Below are positions 1 to 8,736 of a DNA stretch of 64,000 nucleotides, one piece after another. Position 1 is the stretch's first letter; each line of letters begins with the position of its first letter. This DNA is from Rubrivivax sp. (lineage in GTDB: Bacteria; Pseudomonadota; Gammaproteobacteria; Burkholderiales; Burkholderiaceae_C). The position numbers were made by a program, and so were the translations under genes. Location of the stretch: NCBI GenBank assembly GCA_027484825.1, contig JAIXSE010000012.1, forward strand, positions 142,522 to 206,521, given 5' to 3'. The notes under the pieces were generated by a model. That model made no database searches and had not been told where the DNA came from. It saw only the letters and a list, made by a program, of their open reading frames with translations.

Positions 1-120
1 GGCGCCCTGAGGCCTTGCTGCGCACAAGTCAACTGACATCCCACCAAAGTCCTCCCCCAAGGGGCCGGGCCGGCAGCGCGACAGCGCTATACTTCTGCCT
101 CTTTTTTGTGCAGTTCCCCC

Positions 121-1251
121 ATGCCCACCCCGCTGCCCGGTCCCATGACGCTGGGCCCCTATCGCCTGCCCAATCGGCTGTTCGTTGCACCCATGGCGGG
201 CGTGACGGACCGCCCGTTCCGCGTGCTGTGCAAGAAGCTGGGGGCAGGTTATGCGGTCAGCGAGATGGTGACCTCGCGCAAGGACCTGTGGAACAGCCTC
301 AAGACCTCGCGACGCGCCAACCATGAGGGGGAGCCAGCGCCGATCTCGGTGCAGATCGCCGGCACCGATGCGCTGATGATGGCCGAGGCGGCCGCCTACA
401 ACATCGACCGCGGCGCCCAGATCATCGACATCAACATGGGCTGCCCCGCCAAGAAGGTCTGCAACAAATGGGCGGGCTCGGCGCTGATGCAGGACGAGCC
501 GCTGGCCCTGGAGATCATCGAAGCCGTGGTGGCCGCCTGTGCGCCGCGCGGCGTGCCGGTCACGCTGAAGATGCGCACCGGCTGGTGCCAGGCCGAGAAG
601 AATGCGGTCCGACTGGCCCGGGCGGCGCAGGAGGCCGGCGTGTCCATGGTCACCGTGCATGGACGCACGCGTGAACAGGGCTACACCGGCCTTGCCGAAT
701 ACGACACCATCGCCGCGGTCAAGGCCGCGCTGCACATTCCTGTCGTGGCCAATGGCGACATCAGCAGTCCGCACAAGGCCCGCGAGGTGCTCGCAGCCAC
801 CGGGGCCGACGCGCTGATGATTGGCCGTGCCGCGCAGGGCCGGCCCTGGATCTTTGCCGAGATCGCGCACTTCCTGGACACCGGCGAGCTGCTGCCGCCC
901 CCACGCATTACCGACGCCAAGCGCTGGCTGATCGAGCACCTGCACGACCACTACACCCTCTACGGTGAACTCACCGGCATGCGCAGCGCGCGCAAGCACA
1001 TCGGCTGGGCCGTGCGCGCCCTGCCTGGCGGCGAAGACTTCCGCCGCCACATGAACACCCTGGACAGTTGCGACGACCAGGTCCGCACCCTGAGTGACTG
1101 GCTCGACGCGCTGGCCCAGGACCATGACCGCCTGCCCTACCTGGCGCAGGCCGCCAATGACGAGCCGGACGAGGCGTCCCTCGCCGATCGCGGCGTCTCT
1201 CCCCACAACAACGACAACAGCGCACACGAAGAAAGAAGGCTCACGGCATGA
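121..1251 (+). CDS. dusB: tRNA-dihydrouridine synthase DusB
   Basis: A 376-residue flavoenzyme that reduces specific uridines of tRNA to dihydrouridine. The N-terminal TIM barrel carries the family hallmark APMAGVTDRPFR near residue 24 and the catalytic-cysteine motif NMGCPAKKV, with Cys at about residue 108, followed by AGSALM. VHGRTREQGY and NGDI are further FMN/tRNA-site motifs. The ATG at 121 was chosen over an upstream TTG at 106 because the family starts close before the LGPYRLPNRL segment; no convincing ribosome-binding site is visible. The C-terminus has an acidic tail of about 35 residues. The stop overlaps the fis start (ATGA), the classic dusB-fis arrangement, so the two are probably co-transcribed and coupled. 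Confidence 0.95.
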   Translation: MPTPLPGPMTLGPYRLPNRLFVAPMAGVTDRPFRVLCKKLGAGYAVSEMVTSRKDLWNSLKTSRRANHEGEPAPISVQIAGTDALMMAEAAAYNIDRGAQIIDINMGCPAKKVCNKWAGSALMQDEPLALEIIEAVVAACAPRGVPVTLKMRTGWCQAEKNAVRLARAAQEAGVSMVTVHGRTREQGYTGLAEYDTIAAVKAALHIPVVANGDISSPHKAREVLAATGADALMIGRAAQGRPWIFAEIAHFLDTGELLPPPRITDAKRWLIEHLHDHYTLYGELTGMRSARKHIGWAVRALPGGEDFRRHMNTLDSCDDQVRTLSDWLDALAQDHDRLPYLAQAANDEPDEASLADRGVSPHNNDNSAHEERRLTA

Positions 1252-1481
1252 CGCCCAAACCGATCGAGGCCTGCGTCCGCGAGAACCTGGAAGCCTACTT
1301 CCGGGACCTCGGCGGCGAGGCACCCCACTCCATGCACGAGATGCTGATCCGCCTGGTGGAAAAGCCGCTGCTGGAAGTGGTGATGCAGCACAGCGAAGGC
1401 AACCAGAGCAAGGCCGCCGAGTGGCTGGGCATCAACCGCAACACCCTGCGGCGCAAACTGGTGGAACACAACCTGATCTGA
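1248..1481 (+). CDS. fis: Fis family nucleoid-associated DNA-binding protein
   Basis: A 77-residue protein, shorter than the 98-residue E. coli Fis but normal for betaproteobacteria. The C-terminal helix-turn-helix is clear: [22 protein letters not shown] at about residues 50-71, matching the Fis/NtrC-type DNA-binding fold. The central region ([17 protein letters not shown]) corresponds to the dimerisation helices. Fis bends DNA and modulates rRNA, recombination and growth-phase genes. Its ATG overlaps the dusB stop by four bases, so it is probably translated by coupling. The same dusB-fis operon is conserved across proteobacteria, which makes the assignment secure. Confidence 0.95.
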   Translation: MTPKPIEACVRENLEAYFRDLGGEAPHSMHEMLIRLVEKPLLEVVMQHSEGNQSKAAEWLGINRNTLRRKLVEHNLI

Positions 1482-1542
1482 GCGCCACGCGCTTGGCACC
1501 CGCGCGCGGCAGCGCTGCACCGATTTCTCTCAAGGACTGTCC

Positions 1543-3123
1543 ATGGCACAACTCACCGCACTGATTTCGGTCTCCGACAAGACCGGCATCGTTGACTTCG
1601 CCAAGGCGCTGCATGCGCTGAATGTGAAGCTGCTCTCCACCGGCGGCACCGCCAAGCTGCTGGCCGATGCCGGCCTGCCGGTCACCGAAGTGGCGGACCA
1701 CACCGGCTTCCCGGAAATGCTGGATGGCCGCGTCAAGACGCTGCATCCGAAGATCCATGGCGGCCTGCTGGCTCGCCGCGACGTGCCCGAGCATGTGAAG
1801 GCGCTGCAGGACCACGGCATCGCCACCATCGACATCCTGGCGGTCAATCTCTATCCGTTCGAGGCGACCGTGGCCAAGCCCGGCTGCACGCTGGAAGACG
1901 CCATCGAGAACATCGACATCGGCGGTCCGGCCATGGTGCGCAGCGCCGCCAAGAACTGGAAGGACGTGACGGTGCTGACCGATGCGCAGCAATATGCGCA
2001 GGTGCTGGAAGAGCTCAAGGCCCACGGCAAGACCAGCGACCGCACCCGCTTCGCCTGCTCGGTGGCGGCGTTCAACCGCATTGCGCAGTACGACGCCGCC
2101 ATCAGCAACTACCTCAGCGCCCGCCAGGACGACGGCTCGCTGTCGGCCTATCCGGCGCAGCTCAACAGCAGCTTCATCAAGGTGCAGGATCTGCGCTATG
2201 GGGAGAACTCGCACCAGACCGCGGCGCTCTATCGCGACCTGTATCCCGCGCCCGGCTCGCTGGTCACCGGCCGACAGCTGCAGGGCAAGGAGCTGAGCTA
2301 CAACAACATCGCCGATGCCGATGCGGCCTGGGAATGCGTCAAGAGCTTCGACGCACCGGCCTGCGTCATCATCAAGCATGCCAACCCCTGCGGCGTGGCG
2401 GTGGCGACCACGGCGGCCGATGCCTACAGCAAGGCCTTCAAGACCGACCCCACCAGCGCCTTCGGCGGCATCATCGCCTTCAACCGTGAAGTGGACGCTG
2501 CGGCGGCGCAGCTGGTGGCCAAGCAGTTCGTGGAAGTGCTGATGGCCCCGTCCTTCAGCGACGAAGCGCGTCAGGTCTTCGCCGCCAAGGCCAATGTCCG
2601 CCTGCTGGAGATTGCGCTGCCGCCGGGCGGTGATCGTCCGTGGGACCAGGGCCGCAATGCGCAGGACGTCAAGCGCGTGGGCTCGGGCCTGCTGGTGCAG
2701 ACCGCCGACAACCACTTCCTCACCAAGGCCGACCTGAAGGTGGTGACCACGCTGCAGCCCACCGCTGCGCAACTGGACGACCTGATGTTCGCCTGGACCG
2801 TGGCTCAGTACGTCAAGAGCAATGCCATCGTCTTCTGCGGCGACGGCATGACGCTGGGCGTGGGGGCCGGCCAGATGAGCCGCATCGATTCGGCCCGCAT
2901 CGCGTCGATCAAGGCGGAGAACGCCGGCCTGACCCTCAAGGGCTCGGCCGTGGCGAGCGACGCCTTCTTCCCGTTCCGCGACGGCCTGGATGTGCTGGCC
3001 GATGCTGGCGCGAGCTGCGTCATTCAACCGGGCGGCTCGATGCGCGACGACGAAGTGATCGCAGCGGCCAACGAGCGCGGCATTGCGATGGTGTTCACCG
3101 GCGTGCGGCATTTCCGTCATTGA
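1543..3123 (+). CDS. purH: Bifunctional AICAR transformylase / IMP cyclohydrolase PurH
   Basis: A 526-residue cytosolic enzyme for the last two steps of de novo purine synthesis: formylation of AICAR with 10-formyl-THF, then ring closure to IMP. The N-terminal MGS-like cyclohydrolase domain starts with [15 protein letters not shown] and contains [10 protein letters not shown] and [14 protein letters not shown]. The transformylase half contains the family's Lys-His motif in [11 protein letters not shown] and the [12 protein letters not shown] and SNAIVFC segments. It ends in the usual [13 protein letters not shown]. The start has AAGGA seven bases upstream. Length is normal. It is followed by a strong intrinsic terminator, so it probably ends the dusB-fis-purH unit. 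Confidence 0.97.
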   Translation: MAQLTALISVSDKTGIVDFAKALHALNVKLLSTGGTAKLLADAGLPVTEVADHTGFPEMLDGRVKTLHPKIHGGLLARRDVPEHVKALQDHGIATIDILAVNLYPFEATVAKPGCTLEDAIENIDIGGPAMVRSAAKNWKDVTVLTDAQQYAQVLEELKAHGKTSDRTRFACSVAAFNRIAQYDAAISNYLSARQDDGSLSAYPAQLNSSFIKVQDLRYGENSHQTAALYRDLYPAPGSLVTGRQLQGKELSYNNIADADAAWECVKSFDAPACVIIKHANPCGVAVATTAADAYSKAFKTDPTSAFGGIIAFNREVDAAAAQLVAKQFVEVLMAPSFSDEARQVFAAKANVRLLEIALPPGGDRPWDQGRNAQDVKRVGSGLLVQTADNHFLTKADLKVVTTLQPTAAQLDDLMFAWTVAQYVKSNAIVFCGDGMTLGVGAGQMSRIDSARIASIKAENAGLTLKGSAVASDAFFPFRDGLDVLADAGASCVIQPGGSMRDDEVIAAANERGIAMVFTGVRHFRH

Positions 3124-3191
3124 CCGTTGTGTCAGTGATCATCGGCTGGGCGGGCTTTGGCCCTCCCCATGCGCCGATGAGCGCCACCCGG

Positions 3192-3220
3192 AAGGCCTGC
3201 TTCGTGCAGGCCTTTTTTTT
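3192..3220 (+). terminator. Intrinsic terminator after purH
   Basis: A perfect 9-bp stem, AAGGCCTGC pairing with GCAGGCCTT, encloses a 5-base loop and runs into an uninterrupted T tract to 3220. It lies about 70 bases after the purH stop, on the sense strand, and separates purH from the outer-membrane protein genes. Confidence 0.9.
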
Positions 3221-3239
3221 GCATTGCCAGTTGCAACAC

Positions 3240-3341
3240 CCACCGAAGAGGGAGCCACTGTCACAAGCGTGCAACTGCATGTGAACAAGTTGGCCTTGCG
3301 TCATGACTTGTCATTGACCCTTTCATGTCGGGATTGCTAAC
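3240..3341 (+). promoter_or_regulatory. Promoter region of first OMP gene (duplicated)
   Basis: A block beginning CCCACCGAAG and running to a predicted promoter is shared with the region at 4037-4158. The -35 candidate TTGACC (3314-3319) and -10 candidate GCTAAC (3336-3341) are 16 bases apart, and the same spacing recurs before the second gene. Conservation between the two copies is what makes the call credible; no transcript data exist here. Confidence 0.6.
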
Positions 3342-3387
3342 GTCGGCGCGGCACCACTGGGGTGCTACTGACCCAAAGTGAAACACC

Positions 3388-3912
3388 ATGAAGAAAATTG
3401 CATTCATTGCCGCAGCCCTGATGGCTGCGGGCGTCGCTCAAGCACAGACCAACGCCTCGCCCTTCTATGTGGATGCCGGCTATGTGTTCCTGAACCTTGA
3501 CGACAACGCTGGCTCCAAGCCCAGCCTGGGCGCCATCCGCGGCTTCGCCGGCTGGGATGTGCACAAGAACCTGGGCGTCGAGCTGATGCTGGCTGGCGGC
3601 ACCGCTGACGGCACCACCGAAGACGGCAGCAAGGTCAAGCTCAAGAGCGCCTACGGCGTGTTTGCCAAGCCCAAGCTGGCACTGCACGAGCAGCTCGAAG
3701 TCTTCGGCCGTCTGGGCTGGGTGAAGGCCAAGACCAGGTTCAGCGACGCCACCGGCAGCGTCAGCGACAGCGACAGCGACCTGGCCTGGGGCATCGGCGC
3801 CACCTACAAGTTCACCCCGAACTGGTCGGCTTCGCTGGACTACACCAGCTACTACGACAAGAACAGCATCCGCATCGACGGCATCGGCCTGAGCGTCGGC
3901 TACCGCTTCTGA
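3388..3912 (+). CDS. Outer membrane beta-barrel protein (OmpX/Ail-like), copy 1
   Basis: A 174-residue secreted protein. Residues 1-20 are a Sec signal peptide (MKKIAFIAAALMAAGVAQAQ, cleavage after AQA). The rest alternates polar and aromatic residues as in a small outer-membrane barrel and ends in Phe (SVGYRF), the usual BAM recognition end. It fits the OMP_b-brl group of small porin-like barrels; substrate and role are unknown. It is clearly paralogous to the next gene, sharing GAIRG, GWD.H.N, ELM and FGRLGW motifs in order. It has its own promoter and terminator, so it is probably monocistronic. Confidence 0.85.
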   Translation: MKKIAFIAAALMAAGVAQAQTNASPFYVDAGYVFLNLDDNAGSKPSLGAIRGFAGWDVHKNLGVELMLAGGTADGTTEDGSKVKLKSAYGVFAKPKLALHEQLEVFGRLGWVKAKTRFSDATGSVSDSDSDLAWGIGATYKFTPNWSASLDYTSYYDKNSIRIDGIGLSVGYRF

Positions 3913-3924
3913 TCGTGAGCCTCG

Positions 3925-3948
3925 CAGGCCTGCATGCATGCAGGTCTG
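3925..3948. repeat. 12-bp inverted repeat after OMP copy 1
   Basis: Two 12-base arms, CAGGCCTGCATG and CATGCAGGTCTG, meet with no spacer and have one mismatch. It lies 12 bases after the stop and just before the intrinsic terminator, so it may add 3' mRNA structure. Function unproven. Confidence 0.5.
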
Positions 3949-3959
3949 CAGAACCACAC

Positions 3960-3985
3960 AGCCCGCCATCGTGCGGGCTTTTTTT
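3960..3985 (+). terminator. Intrinsic terminator of OMP copy 1
   Basis: Stem AGCCCGC (3960-3966) pairs with GCGGGCT (3973-3979) around a 6-base loop and is followed by a run of seven T. It separates the two duplicated barrel genes. Confidence 0.9.
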
Positions 3986-4036
3986 CGGGTTGTTCGGTCG
4001 GTGGAATGGCGGGTCGGTTTGCAGTCCTTCAAGGCC

Positions 4037-4158
4037 CACCGAAGGGGGATACAACTGTCACGCCCTCGCACACATCGTGTCGCCCTCACAACTGCCTGTG
4101 AACTAATTGGCTTTGGCCCATGGGCTTTCATTGACCCCTTCATGTCGGCCTTGATACC
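4037..4158 (+). promoter_or_regulatory. Promoter region of second OMP gene (duplicated)
   Basis: This block parallels 3240-3341: CCCACCGAAG at its left end, a shared AACTGCNTGTGAAC segment, then -35 TTGACC (4131-4136) and -10 candidate GATACC (4153-4158), again 16 bases apart. The common TTGACCC..TTCATGTCGG core suggests both genes respond to the same signal. Inferred from sequence only. Confidence 0.6.
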
Positions 4159-4203
4159 GTTCGCGTCCGCACCATACGGGTGCTGCTTAGGAAGTAATTA
4201 GAT

Positions 4204-4725
4204 ATGAAGAAGATTGCTATCGCCGCCGCGCTGCTGGCCGCTGGTGTTGCTCAAGCTCAAACCGGTAACTCCGCTTTCTACGCTGAAGGTGGCTATCAGT
4301 TCACCAAGATCGACTACTTCGGCCCCAAGGCTGACGTCGGCGCGATCCGTGGCGTGTTCGGCTGGGACCTGCACCCCAACGTGGCTGCTGAACTGATGGT
4401 GAACATCGGTGCCGGCGACGACTCCATCGGCAACCTGGGCGCCAAGGCCAAGCTGAAGTCCGCCACTGGCGTGTTCTTCAAGCCCAAGTACGCCCTGAAC
4501 AACCAATTCGAAGTGTTCGGTCGTCTGGGCTGGGCCAGCACCAAGCTGAAGTTCAGCAACGCCAGCGCCAGCGCTGAAGACAGCGGCAACGACTTCGCCT
4601 GGGGCCTGGGCGCCAGCTACAAGTTCAGCAAGCAGTGGTACGGTTCGGTGGACTACACCAACTTCTACGACAAGGAAGGCGCCAAGGTTGACGGCGTGGC
4701 CCTGAGCGTCGGCTACCGCTTCTAA
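4204..4725 (+). CDS. Outer membrane beta-barrel protein (OmpX/Ail-like), copy 2
   Basis: A 173-residue paralogue of the preceding gene. It has a signal peptide MKKIAIAAALLAAGVAQAQ, then the same barrel motifs (GAIRGVFGWDLHPN, FGRLGWAS, FAWGLGASYKF) and a terminal ALSVGYRF. The central loops differ from copy 1 (GAGDDSIGNLGAK against TADGTTEDGSK), as expected for surface-exposed loops diverging after duplication. It is flanked by its own promoter copy and two tandem terminators. Probably an abundant small outer-membrane protein; no ligand can be assigned. Confidence 0.85.
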   Translation: MKKIAIAAALLAAGVAQAQTGNSAFYAEGGYQFTKIDYFGPKADVGAIRGVFGWDLHPNVAAELMVNIGAGDDSIGNLGAKAKLKSATGVFFKPKYALNNQFEVFGRLGWASTKLKFSNASASAEDSGNDFAWGLGASYKFSKQWYGSVDYTNFYDKEGAKVDGVALSVGYRF

Positions 4726-4774
4726 TTCCAGCGACTCTAAGGACCGGCCTGGCCTGTCCTTTGAAGCCTGCACG

Positions 4775-4834
4775 AGCCCGCCCTCAGGCGGGCTTTTTCT
4801 TTTGAGGTCCGCCCTTTGGCGGACTTTTTCTTTT
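4775..4834 (+). terminator. Tandem intrinsic terminators after OMP copy 2
   Basis: The first hairpin, AGCCCGCC/GGCGGGCT (4775-4794, loop CTCA), is followed by TTTTTCTTTT. A second, GTCCGCC/GGCGGAC (4807-4824, loop CTTT), is followed by another TTTTTCTTTT. Two in series fit a strongly expressed gene. Confidence 0.9.
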
Positions 4835-4920
4835 GGGGCCAGCAGGTTGATCCGCTTGGCGGCCATCCCGCTCGGCCTTACGCTTGCAGCCTCACTACAC
4901 AACACGGTCAGAGAGACATC

Positions 4921-6330
4921 ATGGACCAGAGCCTGCACGAGCGACTGCGCCTCACGCTGGAACAGCAACGCGCCGCCTTTGATGCGGACCGCATGCCCAG
5001 CCTGGCCCAGCGGCGCGACCGTCTGGAGCGTCTGGGCCGGCTCACCACCGCCCACCGAAGCGACCTGCAAGCCGCCATGGCGCAGGACTTCGGCCACCGG
5101 TCCCATCAGGAAAGCCTGCTGGCCGACATCTTCACGGTGGAATCGGGCGTGCGCCATGCACTGAAGCATCTGAAGTCCTGGATGGCCACCAAGCGCGCGC
5201 CCACTGCGCTGCATTTCCTGCCCGGGCGCAACCGGCTGATGCCGCAGCCGCTGGGCGTGGTCGGCATCGTGTCCCCGTGGAACTATCCCTACTACCTGGC
5301 CATGGCGCCGGCACTGGCGGCATTGGCAGCGGGCAACCGGGTGATGATCAAGCCGTCGGAGCTGACCCCGGCCACATCCGCGCTCATGGCCCGTCTGGTG
5401 GCGGAGCATTTCGCGCCGGAAGAAATGACCGTGCTGACCGGCGACGCCGATGTCGGCCGCGCCTTCACCGAGCTGCCCTTCGACCATCTGTTCTTCACCG
5501 GTTCGACCCAGGTCGGCCGCCTCGTGGCGCAGGCCGCCGCCCGCAATCTCACGCCGGTGACGCTGGAGCTGGGCGGCAAATCACCTGCCGTGATTGACCG
5601 CAGCGCGGACCTGGCGCAGGTCGCCGAACGCATCGCCTTCGGCAAGCTGCTCAATGCCGGCCAGACCTGCGTCGCGCCCGACTATGCGCTGGTGCCTCGC
5701 GAATCGGTCCCCGCCTTTGCCGACGCGATGCTCGCCGCCATCCGGCGTCTGTACCCGCGCATCGACGGCAACCCCGACTACACCGCCATCGTGAGCCCGC
5801 GGCATCATGCGCGGCTGCAGTCGCTGGTGGAGGAGGCGGCGCAGCAAGGGGCCACCGTTCGGCGCAGCCACGACGAATCGCCGCAGGACCGCCGCATCGT
5901 CCCCACCCTGCTGCTCAACACCACGCCAGCGATGACGGTGATGCGCGAAGAGATCTTCGGCCCGCTGCTGCCCATCCTGCCCTACGACACACCCGCCGAC
6001 GCGGTGCGCCACATCAATGCCTGGGACCGTCCGCTGGCGCTGTACTGGTTCGGCCGGGACGATGCCGCACGGGATCAGGTGCTAGCGCAGACCCATGCCG
6101 GCGGCGTCACCATCAACGACTGCCTGTGGCATCTGGGTCAGGAGGAACAGCCGTTCGGCGGTGTGGGCGCGTCCGGCATGGGGGCCTATCACGGCGTCTG
6201 GGGCTTCAACACCTTCAGCAAGCTCAAGCCGGTGTTCTATCAGTCCGGCCTGGCGGGGACGCGTCTGTTTTATCCGCCTTATGGCCCGCGCTTTGACCGG
6301 TTGATGGCGCTGATGCGCAAGATCGCCTGA
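4921..6330 (+). CDS. Coniferyl-aldehyde dehydrogenase-type aldehyde dehydrogenase
   Basis: A 469-residue NAD(P)-dependent aldehyde dehydrogenase oxidising an aldehyde to its acid. SPWNYPYYLAMAP (about 118-130) and FTGSTQVGR are nucleotide-site motifs. The general base is Glu216 in LELGGKSP, and the catalytic nucleophile is Cys250 in NAGQTCVAPDY. The motif order, EIFGPLLPI and the short C-terminus (PPYGPRFDRL) fit the coniferyl-aldehyde dehydrogenase group, but the true substrate may be another aromatic or aliphatic aldehyde. The start at 4921 has AGAGAG upstream and gives normal length. It stands alone between the OMP terminators and the oppositely oriented ruvC. Confidence 0.85.
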   Translation: MDQSLHERLRLTLEQQRAAFDADRMPSLAQRRDRLERLGRLTTAHRSDLQAAMAQDFGHRSHQESLLADIFTVESGVRHALKHLKSWMATKRAPTALHFLPGRNRLMPQPLGVVGIVSPWNYPYYLAMAPALAALAAGNRVMIKPSELTPATSALMARLVAEHFAPEEMTVLTGDADVGRAFTELPFDHLFFTGSTQVGRLVAQAAARNLTPVTLELGGKSPAVIDRSADLAQVAERIAFGKLLNAGQTCVAPDYALVPRESVPAFADAMLAAIRRLYPRIDGNPDYTAIVSPRHHARLQSLVEEAAQQGATVRRSHDESPQDRRIVPTLLLNTTPAMTVMREEIFGPLLPILPYDTPADAVRHINAWDRPLALYWFGRDDAARDQVLAQTHAGGVTINDCLWHLGQEEQPFGGVGASGMGAYHGVWGFNTFSKLKPVFYQSGLAGTRLFYPPYGPRFDRLMALMRKIA

Positions 6331-6396
6331 CGGCGCTTGCAGCGGGGATCGAGGCGGATCGGGCCCGATCACCCGGTCCGCGCCCGTCCATCCACG

Positions 6397-6945
6397 TCAG
6401 TAGGTCCGCCCCTTGCGGAACTGCGCATGCTGGCGCCGCTCCAGCGTGGTGCTGCGGCTCATCGCCTCGAAGCTCACCCGCGCATGCGCATGCATGATGG
6501 CCAGGCCCAGTGCGTCGGCCGCATCCTTGCCGGGTTCGCCTGGGAGTGAAAGCAGCCGCTGCACCATCAGCTGGATCTGCTCCTTCTTCGCATGGCCGTG
6601 GCCCACCACCGCCTTCTTCATCTGCAGCGCGGTGTATTCCGACACATGCAGGTCGCAGGACACCAGCGCCGTCAGGGCTGCGCCGCGGGCCTGCCCCAGC
6701 AGCAGCGTGGACTGCGGGTTCACGTTGACAAACACAATCTCCACCGCCGCGCACTGCGGCTGATACCGCGCCACCACTTCCCGCACGCCGTCATACAGCA
6801 CCTTGATGCGTCCGGGCAGGTCGCCGGTGGCCACGCTGCTGGTCTTGATGGTGCCGCTGGCCACATACGACAGGCGCGGGCCTTCCGCGTCAATGACGCC
6901 AAAGCCTGTGATCTGCAGGCCGGGGTCGATGCCGAGGATGCGCAT
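6397..6945 (-). CDS. ruvC: Holliday junction resolvase RuvC
   Basis: A 182-residue endonuclease that cuts Holliday junctions during recombinational repair, working with RuvAB. The RNase-H-like fold starts [16 protein letters not shown]. The four acidic metal ligands are visible as Asp7, Glu69 (AAVEIVF), Asp141 and Asp144 ([10 protein letters not shown]). GQARG and the basic C-terminal tail are typical. ruvAB are not adjacent in this window. It lies convergent to the aldehyde dehydrogenase gene and 15 bases downstream of the CDP-diglyceride synthase-like gene, so it may be read from the same transcript. Confidence 0.96.
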   Translation of the reverse strand: MRILGIDPGLQITGFGVIDAEGPRLSYVASGTIKTSSVATGDLPGRIKVLYDGVREVVARYQPQCAAVEIVFVNVNPQSTLLLGQARGAALTALVSCDLHVSEYTALQMKKAVVGHGHAKKEQIQLMVQRLLSLPGEPGKDAADALGLAIMHAHARVSFEAMSRSTTLERRQHAQFRKGRTY

Positions 6946-6960
6946 GAGAGAAGTCCAGGA

Positions 6961-7947
6961 TCAGGTCAGTTTGCTGAAGTACCAGCGCACCGAATGGAAA
7001 AACACCGGTGCGGCAAAACACATCACCGAAATACGGTCCAGCAGGCCCACCGCCCCGGTGATGGCGCTGCGGTTGCCCCAGGCGTTGATGCCGGCATCGC
7101 GCTTGAGGGCCTGCATCACAAACGCACCGAAACTGCCGCAACCCGCGGCCACCAGCGCCGCAATCGCCGCCTGCCCCGCCTTGAAGGGCGTGATCCAGTA
7201 GAGCAGCGCGCCGACAAAAGCGGCGGTGAACACACCGATCCACCAAGCCCGCATCGAGAACGATCGGCTGATGTGCCGCGCCACCGGACGCGCCCGCATC
7301 TTGCCAGTGGCCACCTGCTGCGCAATCTGCCCGCAGGCCACCACGGCCACCAGGAAGAACAGCAGGAAGGCGCCGCGGCCTTCGTAGTGGGGAATGTCCA
7401 GCAGCAGCAGCGCCGGCGCATGGGACAGCCCGTAGACACACACCATGATGCCCCATTGAATCTTGGCATTGCGCTCCAGGAACCGGGCGGGGTCATCGGC
7501 CAGGGCGCTGGCCACCGGAATGGCCAGGAAGCCGTAGACCGGGATCAGCACCGAGAACAGGTCGAAGTGGCGGGTGCCCACCAGCACGTACTGCAGGGGC
7601 AGGATGACGAAGAAGGCCAGGATCAGCCCGCGGTGGTCCGCCCGCCGCGTGTGCAGCAGGGTGATGAATTCGCGGAAGGCCAGGAAGGAGAACACGCCGA
7701 ACAGCAGGGTTGCCCCCACCGGTCCGGACACCCAGGCGGCCCAGAACAGGCAGGCACCCACCCACACCATGTTGAGCTCATGCCGGAACCTGGCCCGGCG
7801 TTGCTGGAAGTCCTCCTGCTCCTGCTCGGCCCGCTCGCGCAGGGACCACAAGAGCGAGCCGATGCTCACCAGGATCAGCATGCCGAACAGCACCACGAAG
7901 AGCGCCGCCACCTGCTCGCTGGTGGACAGGGTCTTGAGCCATCTCAT
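6961..7947 (-). CDS. CDP-diglyceride synthase-like integral membrane protein (CdsA/YnbB type)
   Basis: A 328-residue polytopic membrane protein of the phosphatidate cytidylyltransferase superfamily, which makes CDP-diacylglycerol from CTP and phosphatidate. About eight hydrophobic helices are visible. The C-terminal signature region (ALKRDAGINAWGN ... GLLDRIS) matches the CdsA signature only partly, as in the YnbB-like subgroup, so activity on ordinary phosphatidate is uncertain. The ATG at 7947 overlaps the stop of the acyltransferase gene (ATGA) and has GGGAGG nine bases upstream; a GTG at 7956 is the alternative start. Coupling to a PlsC-like acyltransferase supports a lipid-synthesis role. 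Confidence 0.8.
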   Translation of the reverse strand: MRWLKTLSTSEQVAALFVVLFGMLILVSIGSLLWSLRERAEQEQEDFQQRRARFRHELNMVWVGACLFWAAWVSGPVGATLLFGVFSFLAFREFITLLHTRRADHRGLILAFFVILPLQYVLVGTRHFDLFSVLIPVYGFLAIPVASALADDPARFLERNAKIQWGIMVCVYGLSHAPALLLLDIPHYEGRGAFLLFFLVAVVACGQIAQQVATGKMRARPVARHISRSFSMRAWWIGVFTAAFVGALLYWITPFKAGQAAIAALVAAGCGSFGAFVMQALKRDAGINAWGNRSAITGAVGLLDRISVMCFAAPVFFHSVRWYFSKLT

Positions 7948-8573
7948 TCCTTCCACCCTCCCGGCCGCTGCGCCATGACGGCCTCACGGGCGCGTTCAAG
8001 GAAGGCCCGCTTGTCCTCGCCCGGCGCCATCCGCAGTGGCGCGCCGAAGGTGACGGTGCACAGAATCGGCACCGGCACGACTTCGCCCTTGGGCATGACG
8101 CGCTGCACGTTGTCGATCCAGGTGGGAATCAGCTCGACCTCCGGAAACTGCTCGGCCAGATGGAACAGGCCGGCCTTGAACGGCTGGGGCGCCCCCTTGT
8201 TGGACCGGGTCCCCTCCGGAAAGATCACCAGCGAATCGCCCGACTGCAGGGCGTCCACCAGCGGCTCCAGCGGATCTTCATCCGGCGTGGCGCGGGTGCG
8301 GCTGACATACACGGCATTGAACACCGCCGTGGTGAGCCAGGTGCGCAGCTTGCTGCCGGTCCAGTAGTCGCGGGCGGCGATCGGGCGGGTTCGGGCTCTC
8401 AATTCGGACGGGAGCGATGCCCAGATCAGCACCCAGTCGAAGTGGCTCTGATGGTTGGCAAAGTAGATCCGCTGGTCCGCAGTCGGCGGGCAACCCTTCC
8501 AGTGACCTTGCGCGCCGGTGATCAGGCGTGCCAGCCAGGCCAGGAAGAGGCCGGTGGTGTCGGCTAAGAACAT
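7944..8573 (-). CDS. PlsC-like 1-acylglycerol-3-phosphate acyltransferase
   Basis: A 209-residue membrane-associated acyltransferase. The catalytic motif NHQSHFD (about 40-46) and the substrate-binding FPEGTRS block (about 118-124) identify the PlsC/LPLAT family, which esterifies lysophosphatidate. The N-terminal helix LFLAWLARLITGA is a likely membrane anchor. The gene overlaps the CdsA-like gene by four bases, so product and next step could be made together. This resembles the E. coli ynbB-ynbC pairing without the CDP-alcohol transferase. The physiological substrate is not known. Confidence 0.85.
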   Translation of the reverse strand: MFLADTTGLFLAWLARLITGAQGHWKGCPPTADQRIYFANHQSHFDWVLIWASLPSELRARTRPIAARDYWTGSKLRTWLTTAVFNAVYVSRTRATPDEDPLEPLVDALQSGDSLVIFPEGTRSNKGAPQPFKAGLFHLAEQFPEVELIPTWIDNVQRVMPKGEVVPVPILCTVTFGAPLRMAPGEDKRAFLERAREAVMAQRPGGWKE

Positions 8574-8736
8574 GGGGGCATTATCTCCGGAGCCGGGGAC
8601 AGCGCCCGCTTGCGGCGGTCACGCGCCGGCGCGATGATCAGCCGCCCGCGGAGCATCCCCTTCGCGGCACCCGGCCACGCGGGCTGCCGACCTCGGCACC
8701 TGACCCCGCCGGGCATTCAAACAGGAGACAGACAGG

